Below are positions 1 to 8,410 of a DNA stretch of 64,000 nucleotides, one piece after another. The notes below the pieces were generated by a model. That model was not told where the DNA came from and searched no databases. It saw only the letters and a program-made list of their open reading frames with translations. The position numbers and the translations under genes are program-made. Source of the DNA: Psychromonas arctica DSM 14288 (GTDB taxonomy: Bacteria > Pseudomonadota > Gammaproteobacteria > Enterobacterales > Psychromonadaceae); assembly GCF_000482725.1 (NCBI RefSeq), contig NZ_KI519480.1:78967-142966 (forward strand), written 5' to 3'. Position 1 is the first letter of the stretch. Each line of letters opens with the position of its first letter.

Positions 1-1608
1 AGTTTCTAAGTACTCGTTAGTTAAGATCGTACGGTTTGTTTCAATACCTAACTCTTCTAAACCATAACCCGTTAAACGTGCACTACGCCCTACAGCACAT
101 AATAATTGGTCGTATTCAATCGCAATTTCTTTCTCATTATGTTTAACGATGATGAATTTTTTACCGTCTTGAGTCTCACAACGTAATGCTTGGTGCGATG
201 TTAAGATGTTCACGCCACTTTCTTTTAGCGATTCAGTTGCAAATTCAGACACTTCAAGATCTTCTTTGATCATGATGCGTTCAGCCATTTCAATTTGCGT
301 TACCTTTGAACCAAGACGTGCAAAACTTTGCGCTAATTCTGAACCGATTGGACCACCACCGAGTACCACTAATTTTTTTGGTGCTTCTTCTAATTTTGCA
401 AACTCATTCCACAGCGTATCACTAGTTACGTAACCTGTTTCTTCAATACCTGGTAGTGGCGGCACAAATGGGCGTGCACCGGTTGCGATAACAATGCTAC
501 GCGTTGTTAGTTTCTTTGTTGTTCCATCTTCATAGCTAATTTGTACTGTCCAAGGGTCAAGGATTTTTGCATAACCTTTTTCTACTTCAACCCCTAAGTT
601 AGTGTAACGTTCGACACTATCGTGCGGCGCGACATCGGCAACCACTTGATGAACACGCTCCATTACTTTTTTGAATGAAAATTGTGGGGTTGTATCTTCT
701 AAACCGTAGTGGTGTGCATTACGAATTTGTTCAGCAATCTTTGCACTTTTAATAATGGCTTTACTTGGTACACAGCCATAGTTAAGACAGTCACCACCCA
801 TTTCACCGGCTTCAATTAAAGTTACTTTTGCTTTTACAGCAGCAGCGATATAACTGGTAACAAGTCCACCTGCGCCAGCACCAATAACAACCATATTACG
901 GTCGAATTTAGCTGGTTTAGTCCATTTACCATAAACACGGCGTTTTTTGATCATATTGACAATTCCTTTTGCGATAAGTGGAAATAGACCTAACAAAACA
1001 AAAGAGATAATTAGGTTAAACGATAAAATATTCGATAGGCTCTCTATTTGAGCAAGTTGAGTACCCGCATTTACGTAGATAAATGTACCGGCTAACATAC
1101 CTAACTGGCTAACCCAGTAGAATGTCCACGATTTAAGTGCCGTTACACCCATTAATAGGTTGATCAAGAAGAAAGGGAAAATAGGCACAAGGCGCAAAGT
1201 AAATAGATAAAAAGCCCCTTCTTTTTTGATCCCTTCATCAATGGCAGCTAGTCGTTCAGGAAAACGATTTTTAAGTGAATCGCGTAATAAATAACGCGAC
1301 ACTAAAAACGAACACAAAGCACCTAAACTAGAAGCAAAAGAAGCAATCACGAAGCCTTCAAATAAACCAAATAAAGCGCCGGCTGCGAGTGTTAAAATAG
1401 CCGCCCCAGGTAATGCTAATGCGGTGACTAAAACATACAGAACAAAGAAACCACCAATAACTAAAAGCGGGGATTTTTCTCTCAACTCACTGAATTGATC
1501 CATTGATCCTTTCAACCCATCTAAGGTTAAGAGTTGGTGCAAGTTGAAATGAAAAAACAATCCTATTAATACGATTGCTAGTAACAGTAGTACGATCTTC
1601 TTTAACAT
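1..1608 (-). CDS. TVP38/TMEM64 membrane domain fused to FAD-dependent disulfide oxidoreductase (C-terminus outside window)
   Basis: The gene starts at an ATG at 1608 and runs off the left edge, so 536 codons are seen and the C-terminal dimerisation domain is missing. Residues 1 to about 215 are hydrophobic with a TVP38/TMEM64 (SNARE-associated, DedA-like) look. From about Met219 a class I pyridine nucleotide-disulfide oxidoreductase begins: a GAGAGG nucleotide-binding loop, then the redox pair in GGDCLNYGCVPSK, then a second GGGPIGSE dinucleotide loop. That order matches mercuric reductase / dihydrolipoamide dehydrogenase relatives. This two-domain fusion is known in marine gammaproteobacteria, but its substrate is not established. 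I infer a membrane-anchored NAD(P)H-dependent flavoenzyme. It lies downstream of nrdA on the same strand but behind a terminator, so it is probably transcribed separately. Confidence 0.85.
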   Translation of the reverse strand, partial: MLKKIVLLLLAIVLIGLFFHFNLHQLLTLDGLKGSMDQFSELREKSPLLVIGGFFVLYVLVTALALPGAAILTLAAGALFGLFEGFVIASFASSLGALCSFLVSRYLLRDSLKNRFPERLAAIDEGIKKEGAFYLFTLRLVPIFPFFLINLLMGVTALKSWTFYWVSQLGMLAGTFIYVNAGTQLAQIESLSNILSFNLIISFVLLGLFPLIAKGIVNMIKKRRVYGKWTKPAKFDRNMVVIGAGAGGLVTSYIAAAVKAKVTLIEAGEMGGDCLNYGCVPSKAIIKSAKIAEQIRNAHHYGLEDTTPQFSFKKVMERVHQVVADVAPHDSVERYTNLGVEVEKGYAKILDPWTVQISYEDGTTKKLTTRSIVIATGARPFVPPLPGIEETGYVTSDTLWNEFAKLEEAPKKLVVLGGGPIGSELAQSFARLGSKVTQIEMAERIMIKEDLEVSEFATESLKESGVNILTSHQALRCETQDGKKFIIVKHNEKEIAIEYDQLLCAVGRSARLTGYGLEELGIETNRTILTNEYLET

Positions 1609-1947
1609 AGTTTATAACCTTTATAGGGATGCGATAGGGCGGTCTTTAGTTGCGTTACAACTATTTAAGCACCCACGTCGAATTTTCATAGCCATTACGT
1701 TTATTATTATTTTGAAATCACTGCGTTGTTAGCGCACAGTTTTTTGTCTTGTAATGGATAGCTCAAACATAAAGACCTTAGAATGCTTATTTTAATTTCC
1801 TAATAATCTAAAAAAAGTGAAAAAAGTTAATCGAGATGTTTTTTGAACCAAAGTATAGATGAGATAGTTGAAATAAAGCGGTTATTTTATTCTTTACAAG
1901 AAAAATGCGGGGTGTGTCTGTAAACACATGCAACATGAATTTTAGGC
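1609..1947. other. Intergenic stretch, nothing recognised
   Basis: This A+T-rich spacer lies between the nrdA terminator and the start of the TVP38/oxidoreductase fusion. I see no open frame with a family resemblance. It presumably contains the promoter of the fusion gene, but I could not single out convincing -35 and -10 boxes. Confidence 0.5.
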
Positions 1948-1983
1948 AAAAAAAAAGAATGTACTCAGTACATTCTTTTTTAT
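1948..1983 (-). terminator. Rho-independent terminator of nrdA
   Basis: The near-palindrome GAATGTACT-C-AGTACATTC is flanked by an A-run on one side and a T-run on the other, so it can end transcription from either strand. It sits just after the nrdA stop codon and most likely ends that transcript. Confidence 0.8.
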
Positions 1984-2004
1984 AACAATTAATTGTAATG
2001 TTGG

Positions 2005-4275
2005 TTATATCTTACAAGCGCCACCGGCACAGCCATCGTCTTCAATTACTTTTTCATCATCTGCACCATCACGAGTGTTATGGTAATAAAGTGTTTTAAG
2101 ACCCATTTTGTATGCCATTAATAAATCTTTAAGCAATGTCGTCATCGGCACTTTACCATCATCAAAACGTTTAGGATCATAGTTGGTATTCGCTGAAATC
2201 GCTTGATCAACGAACTTTTGCATAATACCCACCAACTCTAAGTAACCTTGGTTATTAGGAATACTCCATAACAGTTCATAGTTTGCTTTGTATTTTTCAA
2301 ACTCAGGAACGACCTGTTTTAAAATGCCATCTTTACTGGCTTTGATACTGATGAAACCACGTGGTGGTTCAATACCGTTGGTTGCATTAGATATCTGGCT
2401 TGATGTTTCAGAAGGCATTAATGCTGATAATGTTGAGTTACGTAAACCATCTTTAACGATATCTGCACGTAACGTTTCCCAATCTAGGTGATAGGCTTCA
2501 TCACAAATTGAATCTAGCGATTTTTTATAAGTATCTAATGGCAAAATACCTTTTGCGTAATTAGTTTCATTAAACAATGGGCAAGCGCCACGCTCTTTGG
2601 CTAACTTATTTGATGCTTTCAATAGGTAGAACTGAATCGCTTCAAAAGTTTTATGTGTTAGGTTGTTTGCACTGCCATCTGAATATCTAACACCATTTTT
2701 TGCTAGGTAGTAAGCATAGTTAATCACGCCTATACCTAACGTACGGCGGTTCATGCTGCTTTTCTCTGCTGCTAAAATTGGGTAGTCTTGATAATCTAAT
2801 AAGTTATCTAAAGCGCGTACTGCTAGCTCTGATAGCTCTTCAATTTCATCTAATGACTCAATCGCGCCTAAGTTGATAGCAGACAACGTACATAACGCAA
2901 TTTCTCCTTCTTCATCTTTAATATGACTTAACGGTTTAGTCGGCAACGCGATTTCTAAACATAAGTTACTCTGACGAACTGGTGCTACTTTACTATCAAA
3001 CGGACTGTGTGTATTACAATGGTCGACATTTTGAATGTAAATACGACCTGTACTTGCACGCTCTTGCATCAGTAGTGAAAATAATTGCACTGACGGAATC
3101 GAAGTTTGACGAATTGACTCATCACTTTCATAGAGATGATACAAACGTTCAAACTCATCTTGGTCTTCAAAGAAAGCATCGTATAGTCCCGGTGTATCAG
3201 ACGGGCTAAATAAAGTGATATCTTTTTTATCGATTAAGCGTTGATAGAATAAACGACCCAGTTGTACACCATAATCAAGGTGACGAACACGGTTTGAATC
3301 GATGCCGCGGTTATTTTTAAGTACTAATAATGATTCAACTTCTAAATGCCAAATAGGGTAGAAGACAGTTGCTGCACCACCACGAACGCCACCTTGAGAA
3401 CAAGATTTAACCGCCGTTTGGAAGTGTTTGTAAAATGGAATACACCCTGTGTGGAAAGCTTCACCACCGCGAATGGTACTCCCCATTGCACGAATACGAC
3501 CTGCATTGATACCAATACCCGCACGTTGCGATACATATTTTACAATGGCGCTTGAGGTCGCGTTGATAGAGTCTAAGCTGTCATCAGCTTCAATAAGCAC
3601 ACATGAGCTAAATTGACGTGTTGGTGTTCGCACACCAGACATAATAGGTGTCGGTAATGATATTTTAAATTGAGATGTTGCATCGTAAAAACGTTTTACA
3701 TAGTCTAAACGTACATCTTTATCGTAATCAGCAAATAAACAAGCAGATACCATCAGGTATAAAAACTGTGCACTCTCATAAATTTCACCGGTAACACGGT
3801 TTTGAATGAGGTATTTACCTTCTAGCTGCTTTACGGCTGCATAAGAGAAGTTCAAGTCACGATCATGGTCGATAAACTTGTCCATTTCTTCAAATTCTTG
3901 TTTGGTGTAATCGGCTAATAGATGCTCATCGTATTTGCCTTTTGATACCATTTTACTGACATGTTCAAACACACTTGGTGGTGTGAAACGACGGTAAGCA
4001 CGTTTACGTAAATGAAATACCGCTAAATGAGCTGCTAAGTATTGGTAGTCTGGCGACTCTTCAGAGATTAAGTCTGCTGCGGCTTTGATAATAGTTTCAT
4101 GGATATCATCGGTGCGAATACCATCGTAAAACTGGATATGTGAATTTAACTCTACCTGTGAAACAGAAACATTACTTAGCCCTTCAGCCGCCCAGGTGAT
4201 CACGCGGTGAATTTTTTCAAGATCAATGCTTTCTCTCTTTCCGTTTCGTTTGGTCACAGATAGGTTTTTATTCAT
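2005..4275 (-). CDS. nrdA: Ribonucleoside-diphosphate reductase class Ia, alpha subunit
   Basis: NrdA is the large subunit that reduces ribonucleoside diphosphates to deoxyribonucleotides in the cytosol, using a radical supplied by NrdB. At 756 residues it is close to E. coli NrdA (761). The N-terminal ~90 residues form the ATP-cone allosteric domain. Key residues fall at the E. coli positions: Cys225 and Cys462 (redox pair), Asn437, Cys439 (thiyl radical) and Glu441 in the motif NLCLE. The tyrosine pair of the radical path is in LKTLYYHN, and the C-terminal shuttle cysteines are in CAGGACKI. nrdB normally follows nrdA directly, but here a terminator and an unrelated gene follow and nrdB is not in the window. 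NrdR-like and DnaA-like boxes lie upstream. Confidence 0.98.
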   Translation of the reverse strand: MNKNLSVTKRNGKRESIDLEKIHRVITWAAEGLSNVSVSQVELNSHIQFYDGIRTDDIHETIIKAAADLISEESPDYQYLAAHLAVFHLRKRAYRRFTPPSVFEHVSKMVSKGKYDEHLLADYTKQEFEEMDKFIDHDRDLNFSYAAVKQLEGKYLIQNRVTGEIYESAQFLYLMVSACLFADYDKDVRLDYVKRFYDATSQFKISLPTPIMSGVRTPTRQFSSCVLIEADDSLDSINATSSAIVKYVSQRAGIGINAGRIRAMGSTIRGGEAFHTGCIPFYKHFQTAVKSCSQGGVRGGAATVFYPIWHLEVESLLVLKNNRGIDSNRVRHLDYGVQLGRLFYQRLIDKKDITLFSPSDTPGLYDAFFEDQDEFERLYHLYESDESIRQTSIPSVQLFSLLMQERASTGRIYIQNVDHCNTHSPFDSKVAPVRQSNLCLEIALPTKPLSHIKDEEGEIALCTLSAINLGAIESLDEIEELSELAVRALDNLLDYQDYPILAAEKSSMNRRTLGIGVINYAYYLAKNGVRYSDGSANNLTHKTFEAIQFYLLKASNKLAKERGACPLFNETNYAKGILPLDTYKKSLDSICDEAYHLDWETLRADIVKDGLRNSTLSALMPSETSSQISNATNGIEPPRGFISIKASKDGILKQVVPEFEKYKANYELLWSIPNNQGYLELVGIMQKFVDQAISANTNYDPKRFDDGKVPMTTLLKDLLMAYKMGLKTLYYHNTRDGADDEKVIEDDGCAGGACKI

Positions 4276-4327
4276 TTTTTTACCTTTTGTCGAAGAACAA
4301 AATAATTACTTTAGCGATTACAAGCAG

Positions 4328-4375
4328 TTATTTCTTATAGTGTTGATTGTTCATTTAAAACACAAGATGTAGTGT
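4328..4375 (-). promoter_or_regulatory. Tandem NrdR boxes upstream of nrdA
   Basis: Read on the nrdA strand, 4375-4360 is ACACTACATCTTGTGT, a close fit to the 16-bp NrdR palindrome (ACAC...GTGT). A second, half-conserved box beginning ACACTATA lies at 4343-4328. The start-to-start distance is 32 bp, about three helical turns, which is the spacing known for NrdR pairs. The pair lies 50-100 bp before the nrdA start, where NrdR represses ribonucleotide reductase operons. The upstream box is convincing; the second is weaker. Confidence 0.6.
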
Positions 4376-4443
4376 TGGTTCTAAGGAAGAGGCACAAGAT
4401 AAAGCTTTTTGAAAAATTTTCAAGGGATAACTATCATTAAATT

Positions 4444-4464
4444 AGTGGATAAAATTGTGGACAA
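4444..4464 (-). promoter_or_regulatory. Two DnaA-like boxes upstream of nrdA
   Basis: On the minus strand there are TTGTCCACA (4464-4456) and TTATCCACT (4452-4444), each one mismatch from the DnaA box TTATCCACA. They have the same orientation and are 12 bp apart. E. coli nrdAB also carries DnaA boxes in its promoter region, so a replication-linked control of nrdA is a reasonable inference. Function is not shown by the sequence alone. Confidence 0.45.
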
Positions 4465-4734
4465 ATTGGCATGATTTATATCTGTTAGTAGTTACTAACA
4501 AAATGCTGTAAGTGAGGTCTGTTTTATGCAAATTGCAATAACTATTTTGCTTTTTTTTTATATGTAAAATTGTGTTTTATACGAGCAATAATTTTTTAAA
4601 ATTTATTTTTTAATGTCTCAAATTTACAATTTAATGCCATATCGTACTATTGATACAGCCTATCAATGTAACGCTGAGATGTTGCAATTCCGATAGCTTT
4701 AATGCCTCCTCTTATTTCATCACGATATTAATGA

Positions 4735-4998
4735 GCGTATCTATGGCTAATCTTCGTCAATCTTGCTTCTTCTGAGTACAATATTATTGCTGATTTCGAC
4801 GCAGCATATATTTTAGAGCAAAAAGGTGAAGTGATCTTTACTAAAGGCTTTTGTGTGAGAGATGAAACCGACTACGAGAAAGGAGATTATGATTCTTTTA
4901 ATAGTTTAAATGAATGCACCTCTCAAGTATTAGAGAAGCATTTAATCTTAACGTTACATGAGTTTTTCAAAGACGCAACGATGCATGTAAAAGGTTAA
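4735..4998 (+). pseudogene. Gene remnant without a start codon
   Basis: An open frame of 87 codons follows a stop at 4732 and ends at TAA 4996-4998. It has no ATG, GTG or TTG near its beginning; the first ATG is five codons from the end. Its protein (for example EYNIIADFDAAYILEQKG and FCVRDETDYEKGDY) has ordinary composition and looks like real coding sequence. An ATG at 4731 or 4743 in the neighbouring frame leads to a TGA at 4773-4775, so one frameshift near 4770 could have separated start and body. I do not recognise the family. Confidence 0.35.
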
Positions 4999-5050
4999 GC
5001 CCTAAAGCGATATAATGAATACTGATATTGGCTTTTATTTCAACTTACCT

Positions 5051-5085
5051 ATTGATAAAAGAGTGCTTATCACTCTTTTATCAAT
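5051..5085. terminator. Perfect 15-bp inverted repeat, possible terminator
   Basis: ATTGATAAAAGAGTG and its exact reverse complement are separated by the 5-nt loop CTTAT. It lies between the gene remnant (plus) and yecH (minus), both of which read towards it, so it could end either. There is no T-run after the stem apart from the T-rich stem itself, which lowers confidence that it is a classical terminator. Confidence 0.45.
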
Positions 5086-5145
5086 GCTCTACATAAACCT
5101 TACCTGATAGCATGCGGCTTAACCATTAATTGCGCTTATTGTTGT

Positions 5146-5382
5146 TTAGCAAAGATGATCCTCTGGCATTTTAATTCCCTCTGCCGATTCTATAAACTTT
5201 CCCTTAGATGCTAGAAACTCAATCAATTGATCTGCGCTTAAGTCGCTCCCCATGCAAGTATGAAAAAGCGCATTCTCACCAAAAATATTAGCAATTTCTG
5301 CTTTTAACGTTTGTTTAGTATAAGTTTTTTTTGATTCTGCCATCATTTCCATGACCTGATGACCGTGTATAGATTGGTTCAT
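5146..5382 (-). CDS. yecH: YecH family small metal-binding protein
   Basis: This 78-residue protein aligns by eye with E. coli YecH along its length: the SIHGHQVMEMM opening, the FGENALFHTC segment and LIEFLASKGKFI. Histidines and cysteines (HGH near the start, HTC in the middle, the C-terminal HLC) are the likely metal ligands and the reason the family is described as metal-binding; its physiological role is not known. Length fits the family. It is a single gene, with the nearest same-strand neighbour more than 350 bp upstream. Confidence 0.85.
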   Translation of the reverse strand: MNQSIHGHQVMEMMAESKKTYTKQTLKAEIANIFGENALFHTCMGSDLSADQLIEFLASKGKFIESAEGIKMPEDHLC

Positions 5383-5705
5383 GTTTAATCTTCGCTCCGA
5401 TTTTTTGCCAAATATCCGCTGAGAGTTTAAGTTTTCTACTTAAAACTAATCAATTTAGCCGCTGTAGTGGATGAGTTAACTTCGACACACTATATCCAAA
5501 CCAAATACTTAGGTATTGATACAAAACAAGTTGTGTCTATAAGTAAAATGTCAGTAATAGATTTAGATATTTTGAAGGTTTTACGAGCACATATCAGTTG
5601 ATAAACAGTGGATGTGGCTTTCTTCGCTGGGGCTTGGATATTAGTAGAGTTTGCTTGAAGATTTTTTAGCGGGATTATTCTTGAAGATAAGATCAAGTAA
5701 TATTT
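5383..5705. other. Intergenic stretch, no gene recognised
   Basis: This region lies between yecH and the symporter terminator. A 75-codon minus-strand open frame at 5490-5717 has poor composition, no ribosome-binding site and overlaps the terminator, so I do not call it. Nothing else stands out. Confidence 0.5.
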
Positions 5706-5735
5706 AAAAAACGCCACTTACAGCAAGTGGCGTTT
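5706..5735 (-). terminator. Rho-independent terminator of the DAACS symporter gene
   Basis: The stem AAACGCCACTT / AAGTGGCGTTT has a 5-nt loop. On the minus strand it is followed by a T-run (complement of the A-run at 5706-5710). It lies 20 bp past the stop codon of the symporter. Confidence 0.85.
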
Positions 5736-5755
5736 GATATTGTTAAAGGTAAATC

Positions 5756-7030
5756 TTATACAGTTTCTTTAAATGCTTTATTGCCATTAAAGATCTCTTT
5801 ATCAAGCTCACCTTCACTTTTAGCAACTAATAATGAAACCATCATATCGCCACAAATATTAACAGTAGTACGCGCCATATCAAGAATACGGTCGATACCT
5901 GCAACAATCGCTAACCCTTCCAGTGGAAGGCCAACAGTTGTTAATACTAATGAAAGCATGATCAGACCTGCACCAGGGACACCTGCAGTACCTACTGACG
6001 CTAATGTAGCCGTTAGTATGATCGTAATGTAGTCAGAAGCTGCAAGGTCAATGCCAAATGCTTGTGCGATAAATAGAGCACAAACCCCTTGATATAAAGC
6101 AGTTCCATCCATGTTGATGGTTGCACCAAGTGGTAGCACAAAGCTTGCTACACCCTTAGAAACGCCTAGCTCTTCACGCGACGCTTTAATAGTGGCTGGC
6201 AGAGTGCCTGAGCTACTTGTAGTCGTAAATGCAACAGCAGCAGGGTTCATTAAACTTTTTAAATAACGAACAGGGTTTAAGCGACCCAAAATAGCGATTA
6301 CACCGCTGTAAAATATAACTACGTGAATTAATGCACCTAAATAAACCACAGCAATTACTTTGACTAAAGGTAGCAACACGTCCGCGCCGTATTTACCTGA
6401 AACCCAAGCCATTAGGCCAAATACACCATAAGGTGCAAGCTTCATCACTAACTCAGTTAGTTTATACATAGCTTCTGCAAGGCTTTCAAAAAGCTTAATA
6501 GCAGGGTCTGCTTTTTCACCAATCAATGCCAAAGAAATACCTAGGCCAATTGCAAACACGATAATTTGTAAAATGTTACCGGCTGCAAGTGCACCGACTG
6601 GGTTTTTAGGAATCATATTAAGCAATGTTTGCACTAGAGTTGGTGCATTAGGTATTGCTGTGTCTGCAGATACTGCAATCATTTCTAATCCTGCACCGGG
6701 TGTAAAAATGGTAGCAAGCCCAAGACCAATAGTAATTGCAAAAGCTGTGGTTCCTAAATAAAGCACAATTGCTTTAAGTCCAATTCTGCCCATTTTTTTG
6801 GTATCTTGCATTGATGTGATGCCGACAATAAGCGAGAAAAAAACCAATGGGACAATAAGCATTTTAATAGCATTAATGAAGAGTGTACCTAATGGTTTAA
6901 GAATTTCAGCACTAGGCCCCATTAAAGTACCAACCATCACACCAAGAAGCATTCCTATCAGGATTTTTTTCCATAGTTCCAGGCGTGACCATACTCCACC
7001 TGATTGAGCTGAGTTATTTTTGTTGTTCAT
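5756..7030 (-). CDS. Dicarboxylate/amino acid:cation symporter (DAACS family)
   Basis: A 424-residue inner-membrane protein of the GltP/DctA type, importing C4-dicarboxylates or acidic amino acids with H+ or Na+. Family signatures are visible: the serine-rich tip SSSGTLP (hairpin HP1), the ion- and substrate-binding NMDGTALYQGV motif, GTAGVPGAG (HP2), and DRILDMARTTVNICGD in the last helix, whose Asp and Arg contact substrate. The N-terminus matches the usual start (WKKILIGMLLG). The sequence does not settle whether glutamate/aspartate or succinate-type substrates are used; the TTVNICGD form occurs in both. It is monocistronic, with its own terminator. Confidence 0.93.
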   Translation of the reverse strand: MNNKNNSAQSGGVWSRLELWKKILIGMLLGVMVGTLMGPSAEILKPLGTLFINAIKMLIVPLVFFSLIVGITSMQDTKKMGRIGLKAIVLYLGTTAFAITIGLGLATIFTPGAGLEMIAVSADTAIPNAPTLVQTLLNMIPKNPVGALAAGNILQIIVFAIGLGISLALIGEKADPAIKLFESLAEAMYKLTELVMKLAPYGVFGLMAWVSGKYGADVLLPLVKVIAVVYLGALIHVVIFYSGVIAILGRLNPVRYLKSLMNPAAVAFTTTSSSGTLPATIKASREELGVSKGVASFVLPLGATINMDGTALYQGVCALFIAQAFGIDLAASDYITIILTATLASVGTAGVPGAGLIMLSLVLTTVGLPLEGLAIVAGIDRILDMARTTVNICGDMMVSLLVAKSEGELDKEIFNGNKAFKETV

Positions 7031-7354
7031 AACAAGTCCATAAAGTCGTTAAAAGTGATAAAAAATGAATTTTTAATAATATAAATTGCTGAGGGAGCAC
7101 ATCATAATCACTTGATTAGTTAATTGATATAGATTGGTTTTTATTTTATTTGTGAAATTAATATCTGTTTTTAAGGCCATCGGAGCAGAAAGCCTTGCTA
7201 TTTTAAGTATTTATTATTTTTTCAAAGAGGTGAGAGGTGCTTAGTTTTATTCGACTTTGATTGAGCGAGATCAAAACTGTAGATCTTAAAAACGTTGGTG
7301 TAAAAGAAGAAAAAACCGCCAACGTTCATTGAATGGGTTACCTATATAGCGTCA
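7031..7354. other. Intergenic stretch with a weak terminator-like repeat
   Basis: This holds the putative promoter of the symporter and a weak inverted repeat at 7291-7326 (AACGTTGG...CCAACGTT, 20-nt loop) that ends in a short T-run on the minus strand and may terminate the thioredoxin-like gene. Nothing else was recognised. Confidence 0.35.
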
Positions 7355-7702
7355 TTATTTTAATATTAATTGACGAACTTGGTCTGCGCTTAATGGCCTT
7401 ACTAAGCGGTCAACTTCTTTACCATCGCGAAGTAATATTAATGTTGGCCAAAGCTTTACCTTGAACGCTCGTCCCAACTTCTTACCTTTACCGTCATATA
7501 CTTTGATATGAGGCAGCACTGACTGTGCAGTTAAGGAATGCTCTGTTAGAGCCTGTTGTATTGCCCCTGCTGCTGCTTGGCAGTGAGCACACCAAGGCGC
7601 ACCAAATTCTATAATTGCATCTCCCGTTAACTCGCTAATTTCTTCAAATGTAACGGTTTCTTCTTGGTAATCAGGGGCAAAGCCCGTTTCATTAATGTTC
7701 AT
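7355..7702 (-). CDS. Thioredoxin-like protein with CAHC active site
   Basis: At 115 residues this is a single thioredoxin domain. The active-site motif is WCAHC in GAPWCAHC, followed by the cis-proline segment LWPTLILLRDG, as in thioredoxins. There is no signal peptide, so it should act in the cytosol as a disulfide reductase. The middle pair Ala-His differs from the Gly-Pro of canonical thioredoxin, which usually shifts redox potential. It lies directly downstream of the EncFtn-like gene on the same strand (about 165 bp gap) with no clear terminator between, so co-transcription is possible but unproven. Confidence 0.85.
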   Translation of the reverse strand: MNINETGFAPDYQEETVTFEEISELTGDAIIEFGAPWCAHCQAAAGAIQQALTEHSLTAQSVLPHIKVYDGKGKKLGRAFKVKLWPTLILLRDGKEVDRLVRPLSADQVRQLILK

Positions 7703-7867
7703 GTCATTTATTCCTTTTTACAGTACAAACCTGTTAGAACTAACTTAATAAAGATTATGACTCTGGTAGGGAAGGGCTGATATCCGTTACCAATCAATGT
7801 TGAATGATAACGGGTATATAAGGCGTACTAGGTAGAAAAATCGCCTTGTATTTGTGCGTTGCCCATT

Positions 7868-8155
7868 TTATTTGTGAGCAATAGGCTTATCAGTGAAAAG
7901 GTAGTCTTTTAATTCTTTGTCAAAGGTGGGATCTTGTCGTCTTATCCACTCAAGCACCATCGCTGCGTGCTCTTTTTCTTCATCTCTATTATGTGCAAGT
8001 ATTGCCTTTAATTCTTCATTTTTACAGGCATCGACTCGCTGGTTATACCAATCCACAGCTTCAAGTTCTTCCATCAGAGAAGTAATAGCTCGGTGCATAT
8101 CTCTGGTTTCATTTGATAGTTCATCTATTGGTTCGTGATAGCCTTCATTTGACAT
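7868..8155 (-). CDS. Encapsulated-ferritin (EncFtn) family protein without encapsulin gene
   Basis: The start at 8155 is chosen because a strong GAGGAG ribosome site precedes it; longer upstream frames lack one. The 95-residue protein closely resembles Rhodospirillum rubrum EncFtn, an iron-oxidising ferritin-like protein that assembles as an annular decamer inside encapsulin shells. The MEELEAVDWY segment (Glu29, Glu30, Glu32, Trp36, Tyr37) and AHNRDEEKEHAAM (Glu60, His63) carry the ferroxidase and metal-entry ligands at the expected spacing. The protein stops at FTDKPIAHK, where cargo EncFtn proteins continue into a shell-targeting peptide, and no encapsulin shell gene is in the window. It may therefore act free in the cytosol, or the shell gene may be elsewhere. 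Confidence 0.88.
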   Translation of the reverse strand: MSNEGYHEPIDELSNETRDMHRAITSLMEELEAVDWYNQRVDACKNEELKAILAHNRDEEKEHAAMVLEWIRRQDPTFDKELKDYLFTDKPIAHK

Positions 8156-8410
8156 TTTTATCTCCTCAATAATTGATGTGATGATTGTAATGTATACCCA
8201 GGTTGTAATATTTTTAAATTTCAGCCTGCTTGTTACAATAAAAATACAATAAATTACATTGAGTTGAGGTTCAATAGATTCTTGTATTTTCAATGCAATA
8301 AGTGGTGCTGTAGCAAACTTTATTGAGAGTGATTGAACATTCCACTTTTTTTGTTCGAAAGATCAGTCTTTTTAAAAAGATAAATTCAGTCTTGATGTGC
8401 TTTACCTGTT

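Noticed and set aside
5490-5717. 75-codon minus-strand open frame after yecH
   Set aside because: No ribosome site, unusual composition, and its start overlaps the symporter terminator.
7250-7280. FNR-type site (TTGAT...ATCAA) before the symporter
   Set aside because: The half-sites are 8 bp apart instead of 4, so the spacing does not fit FNR.
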